Shown: positions 1-10,172, counted from the first letter of the stretch. The stretch is 64,000 nt of DNA from Seonamhaeicola sediminis (GCF_004358095.2 NZ_SMZJ02000001.1:310001-374000); one strand, 5' to 3'. The notes: generated by a model from the letters alone, not told the origin. A program made the numbers and translations.

Positions 1-1326
1 GTCTCGCCACCCGCCATTAAAATAGTTAGTGGTAAAAGTCTCAGCTCTATGCTCTTTCGCACCTTTTGCATGTGCTATAGAGGCTACGCTTTTAATACGT
101 TCAAAATTGTGCCCGCCCTTCCAGAACTCGCTAACTACAACATCGGTGTGTAAACCATAATCAAAGGAGTGAAATCCCCCTTGGCGATAAGGTTCCACCA
201 TATACCTTTTACCGTGCTTATTTGACAAACGCTTCATGGTTTTGGCATAATTATCAATAATTAGTTCGCCATAGGTTAAGCGACAATCCCAAAGAAATCG
301 TCTTGAAGTTTCAGGTGAATCAACAATAAAACCAGCTAAAACTGGCAAATATTTGTTCATATTGTAACCTCGGCGTTTTTTGAACTCTTCTGGTAACACC
401 TCACTCCAATTTTGGTAACCAACCTCCCAACTATCTAAAAAAATATCTTTAAATGCATTGGTCCCACTTTTAGTTTCCATTGCTAATGCATGCCCACAAA
501 AACCATCATAAAAAGCTTTCTCAATTGCAAGAACATCATATTTATCCGGTTCGAGTCCGGAGCCAAAAATTTGGCGGGCAACTCTATTCTTTTGTCCTGT
601 ACTTGTAAAACCTGCGCGTAAAACCGTCCAATCGCCTTTCGGAGCATTCCAAACTAAGCTATCACCTTTAAATTTATTGGAAATATCGATAATATCTTCA
701 GTATTCAAAATAGATAAATCAGGTACAGAAATATCCATTTGTTTTATCCAATCTGCACCAAAACCACCTCCCGAGGTTTCCTTTTCGGAAATAGTTTTTA
801 GATTATGCCCCTTAATGGCATAAACAAATAAATCCCTATAAAAATCTTTGTAGTGCTTTGGTTTTTCCAGTTCAATGTTAATAATTCTTCCTCCAGTAAT
901 CTCTTTGGTTAAACACACCATTTTCTTCATGGAGTTTTCTACTGGTACCCATGGCCCTCCTGAACCCGACCAACCAGGTGCATTATGCACGCCAATATCC
1001 AAACCTAAACGATCTGCTTCTTTTAAAGTATGTGTGAAAAACGCATTCCATTCATCACTAAACAGAATATTCTTACCTTCATCAGAAATATGCTGACCTA
1101 AATCGAATAGGATAGCGCCTCCTATTCCAGCAGCTTTCATGCCTTCCAGATCTTTGGTGATGCCTTCTTTTGAAATTTCACCACTTAACCAATACCAAAG
1201 ACATAGTGGTTTGTATTCATCTGGTGGATTTTTAAATTTAGCTTCTAGATGCTTTTTGTTCTGTGCTTGAATATTGACTAAAACAAAAATTATTAGAAAA
1301 AAGAAAAAGAAGTCCTTTCTACGCAT
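1..1326 (-). CDS. GH106-type alpha-L-rhamnosidase, C-terminus cut by window edge
   Basis: An open frame of 442 codons runs from an ATG at 1326 to the window edge without a stop. The start encodes an export signal (MRRKDFFFFFLIIFVLV, then NIQAQ). About 40 residues in is KPLCLWYWLSG, followed by GMKAAGIGGAILFDLGQ and NAPGWSGSGGPWV. These blocks are typical of the N-terminal part of GH106 rhamnosidases. The same blocks recur in the gene at the right edge. GH106 enzymes release terminal alpha-L-rhamnose; a periplasmic or surface location is expected. It lies 77 bp downstream of the GH3 gene on the same strand and is probably in its operon. The catalytic domain is incomplete in the window, so the active-site residues cannot be verified. 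Confidence 0.85.
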   Translation of the reverse strand, partial: MRRKDFFFFFLIIFVLVNIQAQNKKHLEAKFKNPPDEYKPLCLWYWLSGEISKEGITKDLEGMKAAGIGGAILFDLGQHISDEGKNILFSDEWNAFFTHTLKEADRLGLDIGVHNAPGWSGSGGPWVPVENSMKKMVCLTKEITGGRIINIELEKPKHYKDFYRDLFVYAIKGHNLKTISEKETSGGGFGADWIKQMDISVPDLSILNTEDIIDISNKFKGDSLVWNAPKGDWTVLRAGFTSTGQKNRVARQIFGSGLEPDKYDVLAIEKAFYDGFCGHALAMETKSGTNAFKDIFLDSWEVGYQNWSEVLPEEFKKRRGYNMNKYLPVLAGFIVDSPETSRRFLWDCRLTYGELIIDNYAKTMKRLSNKHGKRYMVEPYRQGGFHSFDYGLHTDVVVSEFWKGGHNFERIKSVASIAHAKGAKEHRAETFTTNYFNGGWRD

Positions 1327-1352
1327 ACTTATTATTAATTATCTCACCCTAG

Positions 1353-1380
1353 GGTAATACTACAATATATTGTAGTTACC
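1353..1380. repeat. Near-perfect palindrome between GH3 and GH106 genes
   Basis: Positions 1359-1376 are a perfect 18-bp palindrome (actacaat/attgtagt around a TA-rich centre). It is extended by GGTA at 1353 and TACC at 1377-1380 with a 2-nt bulge. It sits in the 77-bp gap between two same-strand genes. It could be an mRNA hairpin that tunes expression within the operon or a dimeric-protein operator. No T-run follows, so a simple terminator is less likely. Confidence 0.5.
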
Positions 1381-1403
1381 TTAAGCCTATGTTCAAAAGG
1401 TCT

Positions 1404-3575
1404 TTACTTAACCATTAAGGTCACTTTCTGTAAATCTTCTTCTGAAGACGATGTACCAACAGAAATGGTAAAGGTTCCAGGTTCAACCACTTTTACCATG
1501 TCCTTATTTAAAAGATTTAATTCATCAAATCCAAGATTAAAGCTAACAGTTTTTGTTTCGCCCGGTTTTAGGCTAATGCGTTCAAAACCTTTTAATAGTT
1601 TTAAATATCTACCTACCGAGGCAAAATCGTCACGCACATATAGTTGTACTACTTCATCACCATCTCTTTCTCCAGTGTTTGTGATCTCTACAGAAACTGT
1701 TGTACTTCCATTGGGAGCAATACTACCATCTTGAAGCTTTGGCTCAGATATTTCAAAAGTGGTATAACTTAATCCATAGCCAAAGGGGAATAACGGTGAT
1801 TTATCACTAAAACGATACTTTCCTTTTCCAGAACCTATAAAGTCTGGACGTTCTAAATACGTTACTGGCACCTGCCCAACAGAGCGTGGAAATGACATGG
1901 TTAATTTACCACCGGGGTTAACATCGCCAAAAAGAACATTAGCAACAGCATCACCGGCATGCATACCACCATACCATGTTTCCAATACAGATGGTATATT
2001 TTCGGCGATGTAGTTTATACTCAACGGGCGACCATTAATCAACACCACAATCACAGGTTTTCCGGTTTTATGAATGGCTTCTACCAATTCATTTTGAACG
2101 CCATACAAATCTAAATCAGAACGATCGCCTCCTTCACCACAGGTTTTATGAGAACTTCCTACAACCAAAACAACCGCATCCGATTGTTTTGCTGCTGCAA
2201 TAGCCGCTGGAAATCCGTCTTTTGAAAAACTATCTATATCACACCCTTTGGCGTAATTTATTTGAACACTTTCGCCTACTTTCTTTTTTAAACCATCTAA
2301 AACAGACACATAATATGGCGGTAATCCTGAATATCCACCTAATAGCGCATAAGTTTTCTTTTTGGGTCTTTCTTCGTGGGCATTCGGACCAATAACGGCC
2401 AAGGATTTTATTTTCGACTCATCCAATGGTAAGAGATTATTATCATTTTTTAACATGATTATCGATTTTTCGGCTATCTCTAATGCAAATTCACGATGCT
2501 CATCCCGACCAGCATTTACGGTTTCTGGATCAATGACTTTTGGTTCTGAATCAAACAGACCTAATTTATATTTTGCGGTCAAATTACGAGATACGGCTTT
2601 ATCTATATATTTCATTAATGAAGGATCCTGCATCACGGTATCCTTCAAAACATTAGCGTGATAGGTTGCTAATTTTTCGTTTTTCCCTATAACCAAATCC
2701 ATATCCACCCCTGCTTTTAATCCTAAGATAGCTGCCTTGGTTCTAGTTTCAGCAATAAAATGCATGGTTTCCAATCTTCCAACATCATTATTATCAGAAA
2801 CAATAAATCCGTCAAAACCTAGCTCCTCTCTTAAGATGTCGTTTAACAACCAGGTATTCATATGACAAGGTACACCGTTAAAATCTTGATGCCCTGGCAT
2901 AACACAGCCTACCTCAGCTTCCTTTACTGCCGCCTCGAACGATGGCAAATACACCTCACGCAAACGACGTTCGGACATATCACTAAAACCACCATTGATA
3001 CCACGGCGGTTTTCTGGGTATCCTACAAAATGTTTTGCGGTTGCAATCACATGATTTTCATCAAATTGCTCATCGCCTGTACCTTGTAACCCTTGAATAA
3101 AGGCTACACCCATGCGCGACACCAAATAGGGATCTTCACCATAAGATTCTTCAACACGACCATAGCGCGCATCGCCTGCATAAACATCTAAGTTAGGAGA
3201 GTAACAATGTGTAACCCCTAAAGCACGTGCCTCTATTGCTGTCTGGGATGCCATTTTCTTTATAAGTTCAGGTTCCCAGGTTGAAGCACATGCTACTGCT
3301 TGCGGATAAACGGTTGTATTACCATAATAATCAAGCACCAACCATAATCCATGTAATGCTTCTCCGTATTTCATAACAGGAATTCCCAATCGCTCATTGG
3401 CTGGAGCGTCCTGTGTCATTTCTGCAATTTTTTCATCTAAGGTCATTTCTGCAAGAAGCGCTTCAACTTTTTGTGCAATTTCTTGATCTTCTGGACTAGA
3501 ACTGGTGGCTTTTGAGTTTGTATTACAACTAAGAATAGTTAATACCAGTAAAATTAATAGGGGTGCTTTTTTCAT
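1404..3575 (-). CDS. GH3 family beta-glycosidase, lipoprotein
   Basis: The 723-residue protein has a lipoprotein signal with the lipid-modified Cys at 17 (LTILSC). The GH3 N-terminal barrel spans roughly 35-330. It carries KHF at 181-183 and the nucleophile motif GFIVSDNND with Asp261. The alpha/beta sandwich domain follows (GGDRSDLDL region) and a C-terminal Fn3-like domain begins near 630 (FGYGLSYTTFE). This is the BglX-like architecture at normal length. GH3 members are exo-acting beta-glucosidases, beta-xylosidases or related enzymes; the sugar cannot be read from sequence. It lies 25 bp after the GH5 gene and probably shares its transcript. Expected location is periplasm or inner face of the outer membrane. 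Confidence 0.9.
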   Translation of the reverse strand: MKKAPLLILLVLTILSCNTNSKATSSSPEDQEIAQKVEALLAEMTLDEKIAEMTQDAPANERLGIPVMKYGEALHGLWLVLDYYGNTTVYPQAVACASTWEPELIKKMASQTAIEARALGVTHCYSPNLDVYAGDARYGRVEESYGEDPYLVSRMGVAFIQGLQGTGDEQFDENHVIATAKHFVGYPENRRGINGGFSDMSERRLREVYLPSFEAAVKEAEVGCVMPGHQDFNGVPCHMNTWLLNDILREELGFDGFIVSDNNDVGRLETMHFIAETRTKAAILGLKAGVDMDLVIGKNEKLATYHANVLKDTVMQDPSLMKYIDKAVSRNLTAKYKLGLFDSEPKVIDPETVNAGRDEHREFALEIAEKSIIMLKNDNNLLPLDESKIKSLAVIGPNAHEERPKKKTYALLGGYSGLPPYYVSVLDGLKKKVGESVQINYAKGCDIDSFSKDGFPAAIAAAKQSDAVVLVVGSSHKTCGEGGDRSDLDLYGVQNELVEAIHKTGKPVIVVLINGRPLSINYIAENIPSVLETWYGGMHAGDAVANVLFGDVNPGGKLTMSFPRSVGQVPVTYLERPDFIGSGKGKYRFSDKSPLFPFGYGLSYTTFEISEPKLQDGSIAPNGSTTVSVEITNTGERDGDEVVQLYVRDDFASVGRYLKLLKGFERISLKPGETKTVSFNLGFDELNLLNKDMVKVVEPGTFTISVGTSSSEEDLQKVTLMVK

Positions 3576-3600
3576 TAATTATTATGTTTATTTGTTACTA

Positions 3601-5004
3601 TTATTTATAATTTCTAATCCCTGGAACAATTTTTATGTTATACGCCTCCTTATCTAAGGGCCACTTTAAAATAACAAGTTTTTGAGCATATGAGTCCCAT
3701 ATAAAATCTGAGGGATTGCCATTCTCAGGACATTTATAAGTCTCCAATCCAACATTCTTTATCGGGTTATAGTACATTATAAAATTGTTGTTTATTATAA
3801 TTGAAAATCCATCGGGGTAATGTCTATTAGCGCCTATAAATATTTTAGAAACCCCTTTACTATTATCTGAAATAACATTTAAGTGAAGTGTTCTGGTGGC
3901 ATGGTTGAATAAAAAGTTTTGAATATCACCAGCAATGGCTTGCGGAAAAGGTCTTGAAATGACGTCTGTTATATACTTACGTTCTACGGTTCCTGCATCG
4001 GTGCTATCACTAAAAATAGCCCAAGTTGAAGGGCCTCCGGGAAGAAAATTTTGCATACTTCTATTTCCTAAAAACCAAGCTTTAATAGCACCAACTCCCA
4101 TTTTATCAAAAATCTCAGCTGTTCTAATATATAACTCCCTATACCGTAATTGACCTAAATCTCCTGAAATTAGGGTATCGGTAGTCGCAAACGTTGGAAA
4201 CCCCCATTCACCAATAAGTATGGGTGCTTTCATCATATCAGATTCTTTATTAAAACGATCCATATTTCGTTTTATAAAATCTATTTTATTCTGATAAATA
4301 TGGGGTGCGAAAATGATATTTTTTCTATTTATGGGTGCTGTAATTTCGGCATATTGATTATTATCTATTTTCTCACCCTTATTCATGAAAATAGATTGCA
4401 GTAGTATTTTTTTATCAGGGTTTATTTTTTGACTTTCATCTATTATGTTTTGGTATAATGGAATGAGGTACTTTTTTGTTAAGTCGTCATAGGAGATGTC
4501 CATGGTTAATTTTCTAGGTTCATTTACAACATCATACCCCAAAACGGAAGCATCATCAGAATACCTATTCCAAATGACTTTCCAAGCATCTATATAAGTT
4601 TCATATTCACTGTTTCTGTTCTCCCAAAACTCTTCCCACTTAAATTGATCAACACCGTAAACGGTCATTTTAAACACCGTTTTAATACCAGCATTCTTAC
4701 CTAAAGCGACTAAAGTATCTAGTTTTAAGAGATATTTAGGTTCTAGTTTACCTCCTGGAAAATTGCTGAGTTTACCTAATTCTAAGCGTATTACTTGAAC
4801 ATTAGCCCCCATTCTAACCATACGGGCATAGTCATCGGTATTAAAAAAAACGTCTCCTTTATGGTCGTTCGTATTAACTACAAATCCCCTAGGAATGATA
4901 TGTCTTCCTAATTCATCTCTTAGTCCATGCTTAATCTGGGCAAATGCATTTAGTGTGCTTATAAGATAAATGGAGACAAGAATAAAGAATTTCATAGAAT
5001 GCAT
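3601..5004 (-). CDS. GH5-like glycoside hydrolase
   Basis: The 467-residue protein has an export signal ending NAFAQ. It is a clan GH-A barrel: VVNEP places the acid/base at Glu162, PHIY gives His235, and IGEWGFP places the nucleophile at Glu266. About 110 residues follow the barrel and probably form a small beta-sandwich, as in endoglycoceramidase-like GH5 enzymes. An alternative start at 4995 (MKFFILV) gives an equally good signal peptide and more room for a promoter after the conserved element at 5040. It is the first gene of a GH5-GH3-GH106 unit, preceded by a terminator and its own regulatory element. Substrate is unknown; the fold allows endo- or exo-beta activity. Confidence 0.8.
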   Translation of the reverse strand: MHSMKFFILVSIYLISTLNAFAQIKHGLRDELGRHIIPRGFVVNTNDHKGDVFFNTDDYARMVRMGANVQVIRLELGKLSNFPGGKLEPKYLLKLDTLVALGKNAGIKTVFKMTVYGVDQFKWEEFWENRNSEYETYIDAWKVIWNRYSDDASVLGYDVVNEPRKLTMDISYDDLTKKYLIPLYQNIIDESQKINPDKKILLQSIFMNKGEKIDNNQYAEITAPINRKNIIFAPHIYQNKIDFIKRNMDRFNKESDMMKAPILIGEWGFPTFATTDTLISGDLGQLRYRELYIRTAEIFDKMGVGAIKAWFLGNRSMQNFLPGGPSTWAIFSDSTDAGTVERKYITDVISRPFPQAIAGDIQNFLFNHATRTLHLNVISDNSKGVSKIFIGANRHYPDGFSIIINNNFIMYYNPIKNVGLETYKCPENGNPSDFIWDSYAQKLVILKWPLDKEAYNIKIVPGIRNYK

Positions 5005-5039
5005 TTGTGTATAAAAGTAAAATCCTTAACGAATTTTTG

Positions 5040-5056
5040 TATCCTGTACTGTACTG
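5040..5056 (-). promoter_or_regulatory. Conserved CAG-N7-CAGGATA element upstream of GH5
   Basis: On the gene strand it reads CAGTACAGTACAGGATA, a 10-bp-phased CAG repeat with a third CAG midway. It ends 36-45 bp before the two candidate start codons. About 21 bp past it is TACTTTTA, a fair match to the Bacteroidota -7 box TAnnTTTG. It is one of ten matching sites in this window. Confidence 0.65.
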
Positions 5057-5084
5057 AGAATGACTCTACCAATCGAATTGTAAA

Positions 5085-5117
5085 AAAAAGCCGAAAGAAA
5101 ATTTCTTTCGGCTTTTT
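5085..5117 (-). terminator. Intrinsic terminator after the susD gene
   Basis: AAAAAGCCGAAAGAA pairs with TTCTTTCGGCTTTTT across a tiny loop. It lies 38 bp beyond the stop codon of susD and has a T-run on the minus strand. It separates the SusC/D transcript from the GH5-GH3-GH106 unit. Confidence 0.85.
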
Positions 5118-5154
5118 AAAACTAAACAATTCAAAAAAAACAAATTACTTGCTA

Positions 5155-6744
5155 TTAATTACTTCTGTAGCCATTATTAGTTGGATCTGACTCCAACAAC
5201 GCAGGATTATTGATAAGTTCTTGTAATGGAATAGGTAATTTAACATGCCAAGGTCTGATATTGCTTGCTGGATCCCAGAAACGGAATTCTAAGTTTTGAA
5301 CCACATCCAATAAGATACCCCATCTTATCAAGTCATATCTTCTCCATGCTTCACCAGCTAACTCCCACTTACGTTCATCATAAATAGCTTCTCTAAACTG
5401 TTGTTGTGAAAGCCCTACCAATTCCCACTCTGCTTGAGTTGCATAAGCACGCTGTCTGATAGGATGAATATATTGGTACGCATTTGCAGGTCCATTTAAT
5501 TCGTTTTCACATTCTGCAGCCATTAAATAAATATCCGCCAAACGGAATACCATTCTGTTATCTGAGTGGTTAAATCGAGGTGAGGTGTCCAACTTTAAAT
5601 TCATAAACTTTGGCATATAAGTATGATTTAATTGAATGCCTTCATACTGGTCATTAACGTTTAATGGACGTCGTAAATCATTCATTGGGAATTTCTCAGC
5701 AAAGTCTTTAGAAGCAATTTGCAGCCCCGTACCATTCATGGCCTCGCCATTAGCTGCCAAAGCCGCTATTAAAGCATCTCTATCATCATTATTTCTTGGT
5801 TCGTCTCTTAAACGCGGGTTGAACATACTTGGACGCCAGTTACCGTTACCGGCAAAACCAGGTAATGTACCATCCGCTCTAATTACACCTTCTTCAAACT
5901 GTCCTCTAATATCTTTGGCAAAGTCTAAAGACCAAATAATTTCTGCATTGTATTCATTATCAGGATCAAATACCTCAGCATAGGTTGGTAACAACTCATG
6001 TGGCGATTGGTTTATAATTTCTAAACATTTATTTAAACCGGCTTGCCAGTTTCTAGCTTTCATATGAATTTTAGCTTCAACTAAAGCTGCGGCCCACTTA
6101 GAAGCTCTTCCTGCTTCAGCACCTGTATAAGCATCTTTTAAATTTGCCTGAGCAAATTCTAAATCATCTAATACGGCATCTAGAATAATATTCTCATCTG
6201 TTCTTCCTAAAGACCCAATCTCTTCAAGGGTAAGCACTTCTGTATAGAATGGTGCATCTCCCCAAAGATTTGTGATGTGCCAATAACATAAGGCACGTAC
6301 AAACCTTGCATCTGCAATAAAATCTGTTCTTTCTTCCTGTGATATCGCTTCATTATCAGCAATTCTAGAAATCAACGTATTGGTATTTAAAATTATTCTA
6401 TAAAAATCTTTCCAAGTGTCTGATACACTCATTTTTTGAATTGATCTATCAGCCTCTGCTTCATTCAATGTATAATTTCCAATACCTGCAACAAAATTAG
6501 CCCCACGGTTAGGTTCAATAATATCACATCCGTTATCGTAAAAATGGTCTAGCCCTACCTGCCCATAAATGGAATTATTCTTTAAAATGGCATAATAACC
6601 ATTTATAAACGTCCTGGCATCACTTGCCGAGGCTAGAAACGTTTCTGGAGAAACTAATGCTTTTGGTTCTTCTTCTAAAAACTCCTCACATGCAAAACAT
6701 GAGAAAATCATGAAGACGTATAAAAATATATGTTTTGTTTTCAT
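5155..6744 (-). CDS. SusD/RagB family glycan-binding lipoprotein
   Basis: The 529-residue protein has a lipoprotein signal (IFSCFAC, lipid Cys at 16 or 19) followed by EEFLEEEP. SusD-like features include the N-terminal helix pair FINGYYAIL, the block VRALCYWHITNLWGDAPFYT, and the C-terminal blocks FRLADIYLMAAECENE and RRYDLIRWG. It would sit on the cell surface over the SusC channel and bind oligosaccharide before import. It starts 18 bp after the susC stop in the usual susC-susD order and is followed by a terminator. Confidence 0.95.
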   Translation of the reverse strand: MKTKHIFLYVFMIFSCFACEEFLEEEPKALVSPETFLASASDARTFINGYYAILKNNSIYGQVGLDHFYDNGCDIIEPNRGANFVAGIGNYTLNEAEADRSIQKMSVSDTWKDFYRIILNTNTLISRIADNEAISQEERTDFIADARFVRALCYWHITNLWGDAPFYTEVLTLEEIGSLGRTDENIILDAVLDDLEFAQANLKDAYTGAEAGRASKWAAALVEAKIHMKARNWQAGLNKCLEIINQSPHELLPTYAEVFDPDNEYNAEIIWSLDFAKDIRGQFEEGVIRADGTLPGFAGNGNWRPSMFNPRLRDEPRNNDDRDALIAALAANGEAMNGTGLQIASKDFAEKFPMNDLRRPLNVNDQYEGIQLNHTYMPKFMNLKLDTSPRFNHSDNRMVFRLADIYLMAAECENELNGPANAYQYIHPIRQRAYATQAEWELVGLSQQQFREAIYDERKWELAGEAWRRYDLIRWGILLDVVQNLEFRFWDPASNIRPWHVKLPIPLQELINNPALLESDPTNNGYRSN

Positions 6745-6762
6745 AATCTATTTTTTTATTTT

Positions 6763-9700
6763 TTAAAATGTTACATTTAGACCAAGGGTCAATACACGAG
6801 GATTAGGGTACTGACCACTTAGGTATCCCTGTGCTATGTTACCTAAACCTGATCTTCCAAATCTACTTGCTTCCGGATCTATTAAACGTGTACTAGACAA
6901 CAATAACAAGTTACTTCCAGAGAAATATATAGTAGCATCTTTAACCCCATTAAGTCCCCAGCCATCAACTGGCACATTATAGGCTAACCTTAATGTTTTT
7001 AAACGTAGGTGCGAGCCATCCTCAATATACTCTGTGTTTGGTGGTATACCACTTACAGTATCCGTTCCCGCTCTTGGAATATCTGAAGTCTCATTAACAC
7101 CTTCTATCCAACGATCTGCTATACCTCCAAATTTGGTAGCTTCTCCTCTCGCGAAATAATTATTACGCATTAGCAAGTTAAATACTTCGTTACCCACAGT
7201 TCCTTGAAAATAGAATGACAAATCCCAATTTTTGTAAGAAAAGTTATTTTCAACACCAAATATTAAGTCTGGTGTAGGATCCCCGGCAATCACATAATCT
7301 TCCGTTGAGATGATGCCGTCTCCATTAACGTCTTCAAATCTGGCTCCACCTACTACAGCAGGACCTGCAAATCCTGAAGCATCAATTTCTTGCTGACTTT
7401 TCCAAGTACCTAAATATCTGGCGCCAGTGAATACAGGTACCGGCTGCCCAACAATTAAACGGGTGTTATCAGATCCTAAAATTTCATCAACTGTAACATC
7501 AATAAACTCAGCCCCACCAAGGTCTAATATTTTATTCTCATTAGATGATAAAGTAACTGTAGAACCCCATGTAAAGTCACCACTAGTAAGGTTAGTTGAA
7601 TTAATCATTAACTCCCAACCTTTATTTTCTAAAGACCCAACGTTTTGTAATTGACTTGTAAACCCAGTTTGTCTAGGTATGGTTACATCTAATAATAGAT
7701 CGTTAGTTTTCTTGTAGTAGTAGTTAAACTCTGTAAATACTTTACCCCCAAACAAAGACGCCTCTAAGGCAATATCGTATGAACTGGTAGTTTCCCATTT
7801 TAAGTTAGGGTTCGCTGGTCTACCAATGGTTAAACCAGGTAATTCAGCTCCTCCTAACGTAGTATTAGCTTCGGTTAAAACACCGAGAGTTCTATAAGCT
7901 TCAATAGCTTGGTTACCAGATTTACCCCAACTTGCTCTTAATTTTAAATCTTGGAATACATTTTGATTTTGCATAAATGGCTCCTCAGTAATCTTCCAAG
8001 CACCTGCAATAGATGGATAGAACTCATATTTATTACCTGGGGCAAAACGCGAACTACCATCGGTTCTTCCTACTAACGTCAATAAGTATTTGTCTTTATA
8101 CGAATAATTTAACCTTCCGAAAAAGGAAGCAATTTGAAATCCTTCATAATCACTAGTAATAACTGACCTTGCCGGGTCTGAAAAGCCTAAGTTATTGAAT
8201 CCTGTGGCATCACTGGTGATACCAAAGGCCTGTGCAGTGGCAGTCTCTACTGACACTTTTTGAAAAGATGCCCCAGCCAATGCTACCAAACTATGCTCTT
8301 CATTAAAGTCTTTAGTGTATTGAATAGTATTTTCATTATTCCACCCAGTACTAGCCACTGATCTTACACTCGCTTCACCTCCATCAGGCACATTGATTGC
8401 CAAAAGCCCTGGTAATTGACTGGAATTGAATCTGTTTTGCTTAATGTTATTAAACTCTGGACTAAACGTAGAACGAATAACCAAGTTTTCAATAGGACTA
8501 TACTCCAAATATGCTGTTGCTAATAAATTATTGGTAAACGTCTCATTGGTATTTAACTCTATAGCTGCTAAAGGGTTGTTAAATGGTGCCCCAATAACAT
8601 CATTAAATCCATTGTAAGTTCCATCATCATTATAAATAGGTTGTGTTCTAAGAGTTCCAAAAGCATTATTAAAACCTACAACACCATTATCTTGACTAAT
8701 TCTAGAGTAGTTTACTCTAAACCCTGCCTTTAATTTATCGCTTAACGTGTAATCTAAATTAGATCTGAAAATAAATTTTTCAAGACCAGAGCTTTTAACC
8801 AAACCATCTTGGTTGAAATAACTTAAAGAATTATAATAATTCAAATTTTCTGTTGCTCCAGAAATAGACACGTCTGCACTATATATAGGAGACGTCCCCA
8901 TAATTAAATCGAACCAATCGTTATCTGGATAGGTTGAAGGATCATTTGGAAAAGGCTCCGCCGTATTTCTATAGCGTGCATCTTCATTGGTGTAATCAAT
9001 TTGCTCCTCCTGCGTTAGCATATGCGGTAATTCTGGAACCATCTGCGCACTGGTATAAATATTCACACTTACTTGTGGTTTACCAGTTCCTGAACCTCTA
9101 CCACTTTTGGTAGTTACTAACACAACACCATTCGCCCCTCTAGACCCATAAATAGCAATAGAAGAGGCATCTTTTAAGATTTCAATGGATTGAATATCAT
9201 TACTGTTGATGTTGTTTAAGTTAAAGTCGGTACCAACAACAATACCATCAATGACCCAAAGTGGCTCATTGCTCCCCGTAATAGAGTTACCACCACGAAC
9301 ACGAATCACCGTACCTGCACCTGGTGCACCACTTACTTGTGTTACCTGCACACCAGTAGCTCTACCTTGTAAGGCTTGGTCTACCCTAGATACTGGCACC
9401 ACAGTTAAATCTTCAGCACTTACCGAAGATACAGATCCTGTTAAGTCTGATTTTCTTTGTGTACCATAACCAATAACAACAACTTCATCTAAAGCGTTGT
9501 CTGCTTCTAGTACCACATTAATTACTGTTTGGTTTCCAACAGCCACTTCTTTTGTAGCATAACCTACATAAGAAAAAATAAGCGTGCTGGTTGCATCAGC
9601 ATTGATACTGAAGTTTCCATCAAAATCAGTACTGGTCCCTGTTGTAGTTCCTTTAACTAAAACAGTAGCCCCAGGGAGTGGCTGACCATCTGCTGTAACA

Positions 9701-9813
9701 GTTCCTGTTACAGTTTGGGCAAACGACATTGCCACGCACGAAAAAAACAAAATGGTAAACAACTTAATTTGCCTCAAATTAAGTGCCTCATTTAGTGTAG
9801 TTCTTAGTTTCAT
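6763..9813 (-). CDS. SusC/RagA family TonB-dependent glycan importer
   Basis: The 1016-residue protein has an export signal ending MSFAQ. A CarboxypepD_reg-like domain spans about 33-110 (GTTTGTSTDFDGNFSI). The linker DEVVVIGYGTQ leads to a plug domain to about residue 240 (ILKDASSIAIYGSRGANGV). The barrel ends in the short aromatic tail LGLNVTF. It lacks the STN domain of the second SusC at 19515, so it should transport without signalling to an anti-sigma factor. It would import oligosaccharides with the SusD encoded just downstream. A conserved element begins 59 bp upstream. Confidence 0.97.
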   Translation of the reverse strand: MKLRTTLNEALNLRQIKLFTILFFSCVAMSFAQTVTGTVTADGQPLPGATVLVKGTTTGTSTDFDGNFSINADATSTLIFSYVGYATKEVAVGNQTVINVVLEADNALDEVVVIGYGTQRKSDLTGSVSSVSAEDLTVVPVSRVDQALQGRATGVQVTQVSGAPGAGTVIRVRGGNSITGSNEPLWVIDGIVVGTDFNLNNINSNDIQSIEILKDASSIAIYGSRGANGVVLVTTKSGRGSGTGKPQVSVNIYTSAQMVPELPHMLTQEEQIDYTNEDARYRNTAEPFPNDPSTYPDNDWFDLIMGTSPIYSADVSISGATENLNYYNSLSYFNQDGLVKSSGLEKFIFRSNLDYTLSDKLKAGFRVNYSRISQDNGVVGFNNAFGTLRTQPIYNDDGTYNGFNDVIGAPFNNPLAAIELNTNETFTNNLLATAYLEYSPIENLVIRSTFSPEFNNIKQNRFNSSQLPGLLAINVPDGGEASVRSVASTGWNNENTIQYTKDFNEEHSLVALAGASFQKVSVETATAQAFGITSDATGFNNLGFSDPARSVITSDYEGFQIASFFGRLNYSYKDKYLLTLVGRTDGSSRFAPGNKYEFYPSIAGAWKITEEPFMQNQNVFQDLKLRASWGKSGNQAIEAYRTLGVLTEANTTLGGAELPGLTIGRPANPNLKWETTSSYDIALEASLFGGKVFTEFNYYYKKTNDLLLDVTIPRQTGFTSQLQNVGSLENKGWELMINSTNLTSGDFTWGSTVTLSSNENKILDLGGAEFIDVTVDEILGSDNTRLIVGQPVPVFTGARYLGTWKSQQEIDASGFAGPAVVGGARFEDVNGDGIISTEDYVIAGDPTPDLIFGVENNFSYKNWDLSFYFQGTVGNEVFNLLMRNNYFARGEATKFGGIADRWIEGVNETSDIPRAGTDTVSGIPPNTEYIEDGSHLRLKTLRLAYNVPVDGWGLNGVKDATIYFSGSNLLLLSSTRLIDPEASRFGRSGLGNIAQGYLSGQYPNPRVLTLGLNVTF

Positions 9814-9871
9814 AAATTTTTAAGTTAATTTGTTAATAGGTCACTAAAATATTTGTTAAAATTTTGTGAAG

Positions 9872-9902
9872 TATCCTGCACTTACTGTTATGCTCTGTGC
9901 TG
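9872..9902 (-). promoter_or_regulatory. Extended CAG-repeat regulatory element upstream of susC
   Basis: The promoter-proximal core, read on the minus strand, is CAGTAAGTGCAGGATA at 9872-9887, with 9 bp rather than 10 between the CAGs. Two further CAGs lie at 9895-9897 and 9900-9902; the first is 10 bp from the core CAG. About 25 bp past the core is TATTTTAG, a weak -7 match. This is the longest array of the ten sites. Confidence 0.6.
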
Positions 9903-10172
9903 TTCGTAGATTTTTCTTATAGAAAAAAGGATGTTTCAGCAGCTATTAAAGACTTAAATATCTGAAAATCAAAACCATTTTAGTCATTATGACTTTACTA
10001 TTTTTTTGCTTTTTTATTCAAAATTCACTAAAAAAAAACTAAAAAACATAGTAAAATTGCATCCCAAAAATTGTTAAATTTTTAAAATACCAGCACACAC
10101 AAATCATTTAATTTTTTTTATAAATGGCTTATTTTTTAATCCATTTTTATGCAAATACATATTTTATAAACA

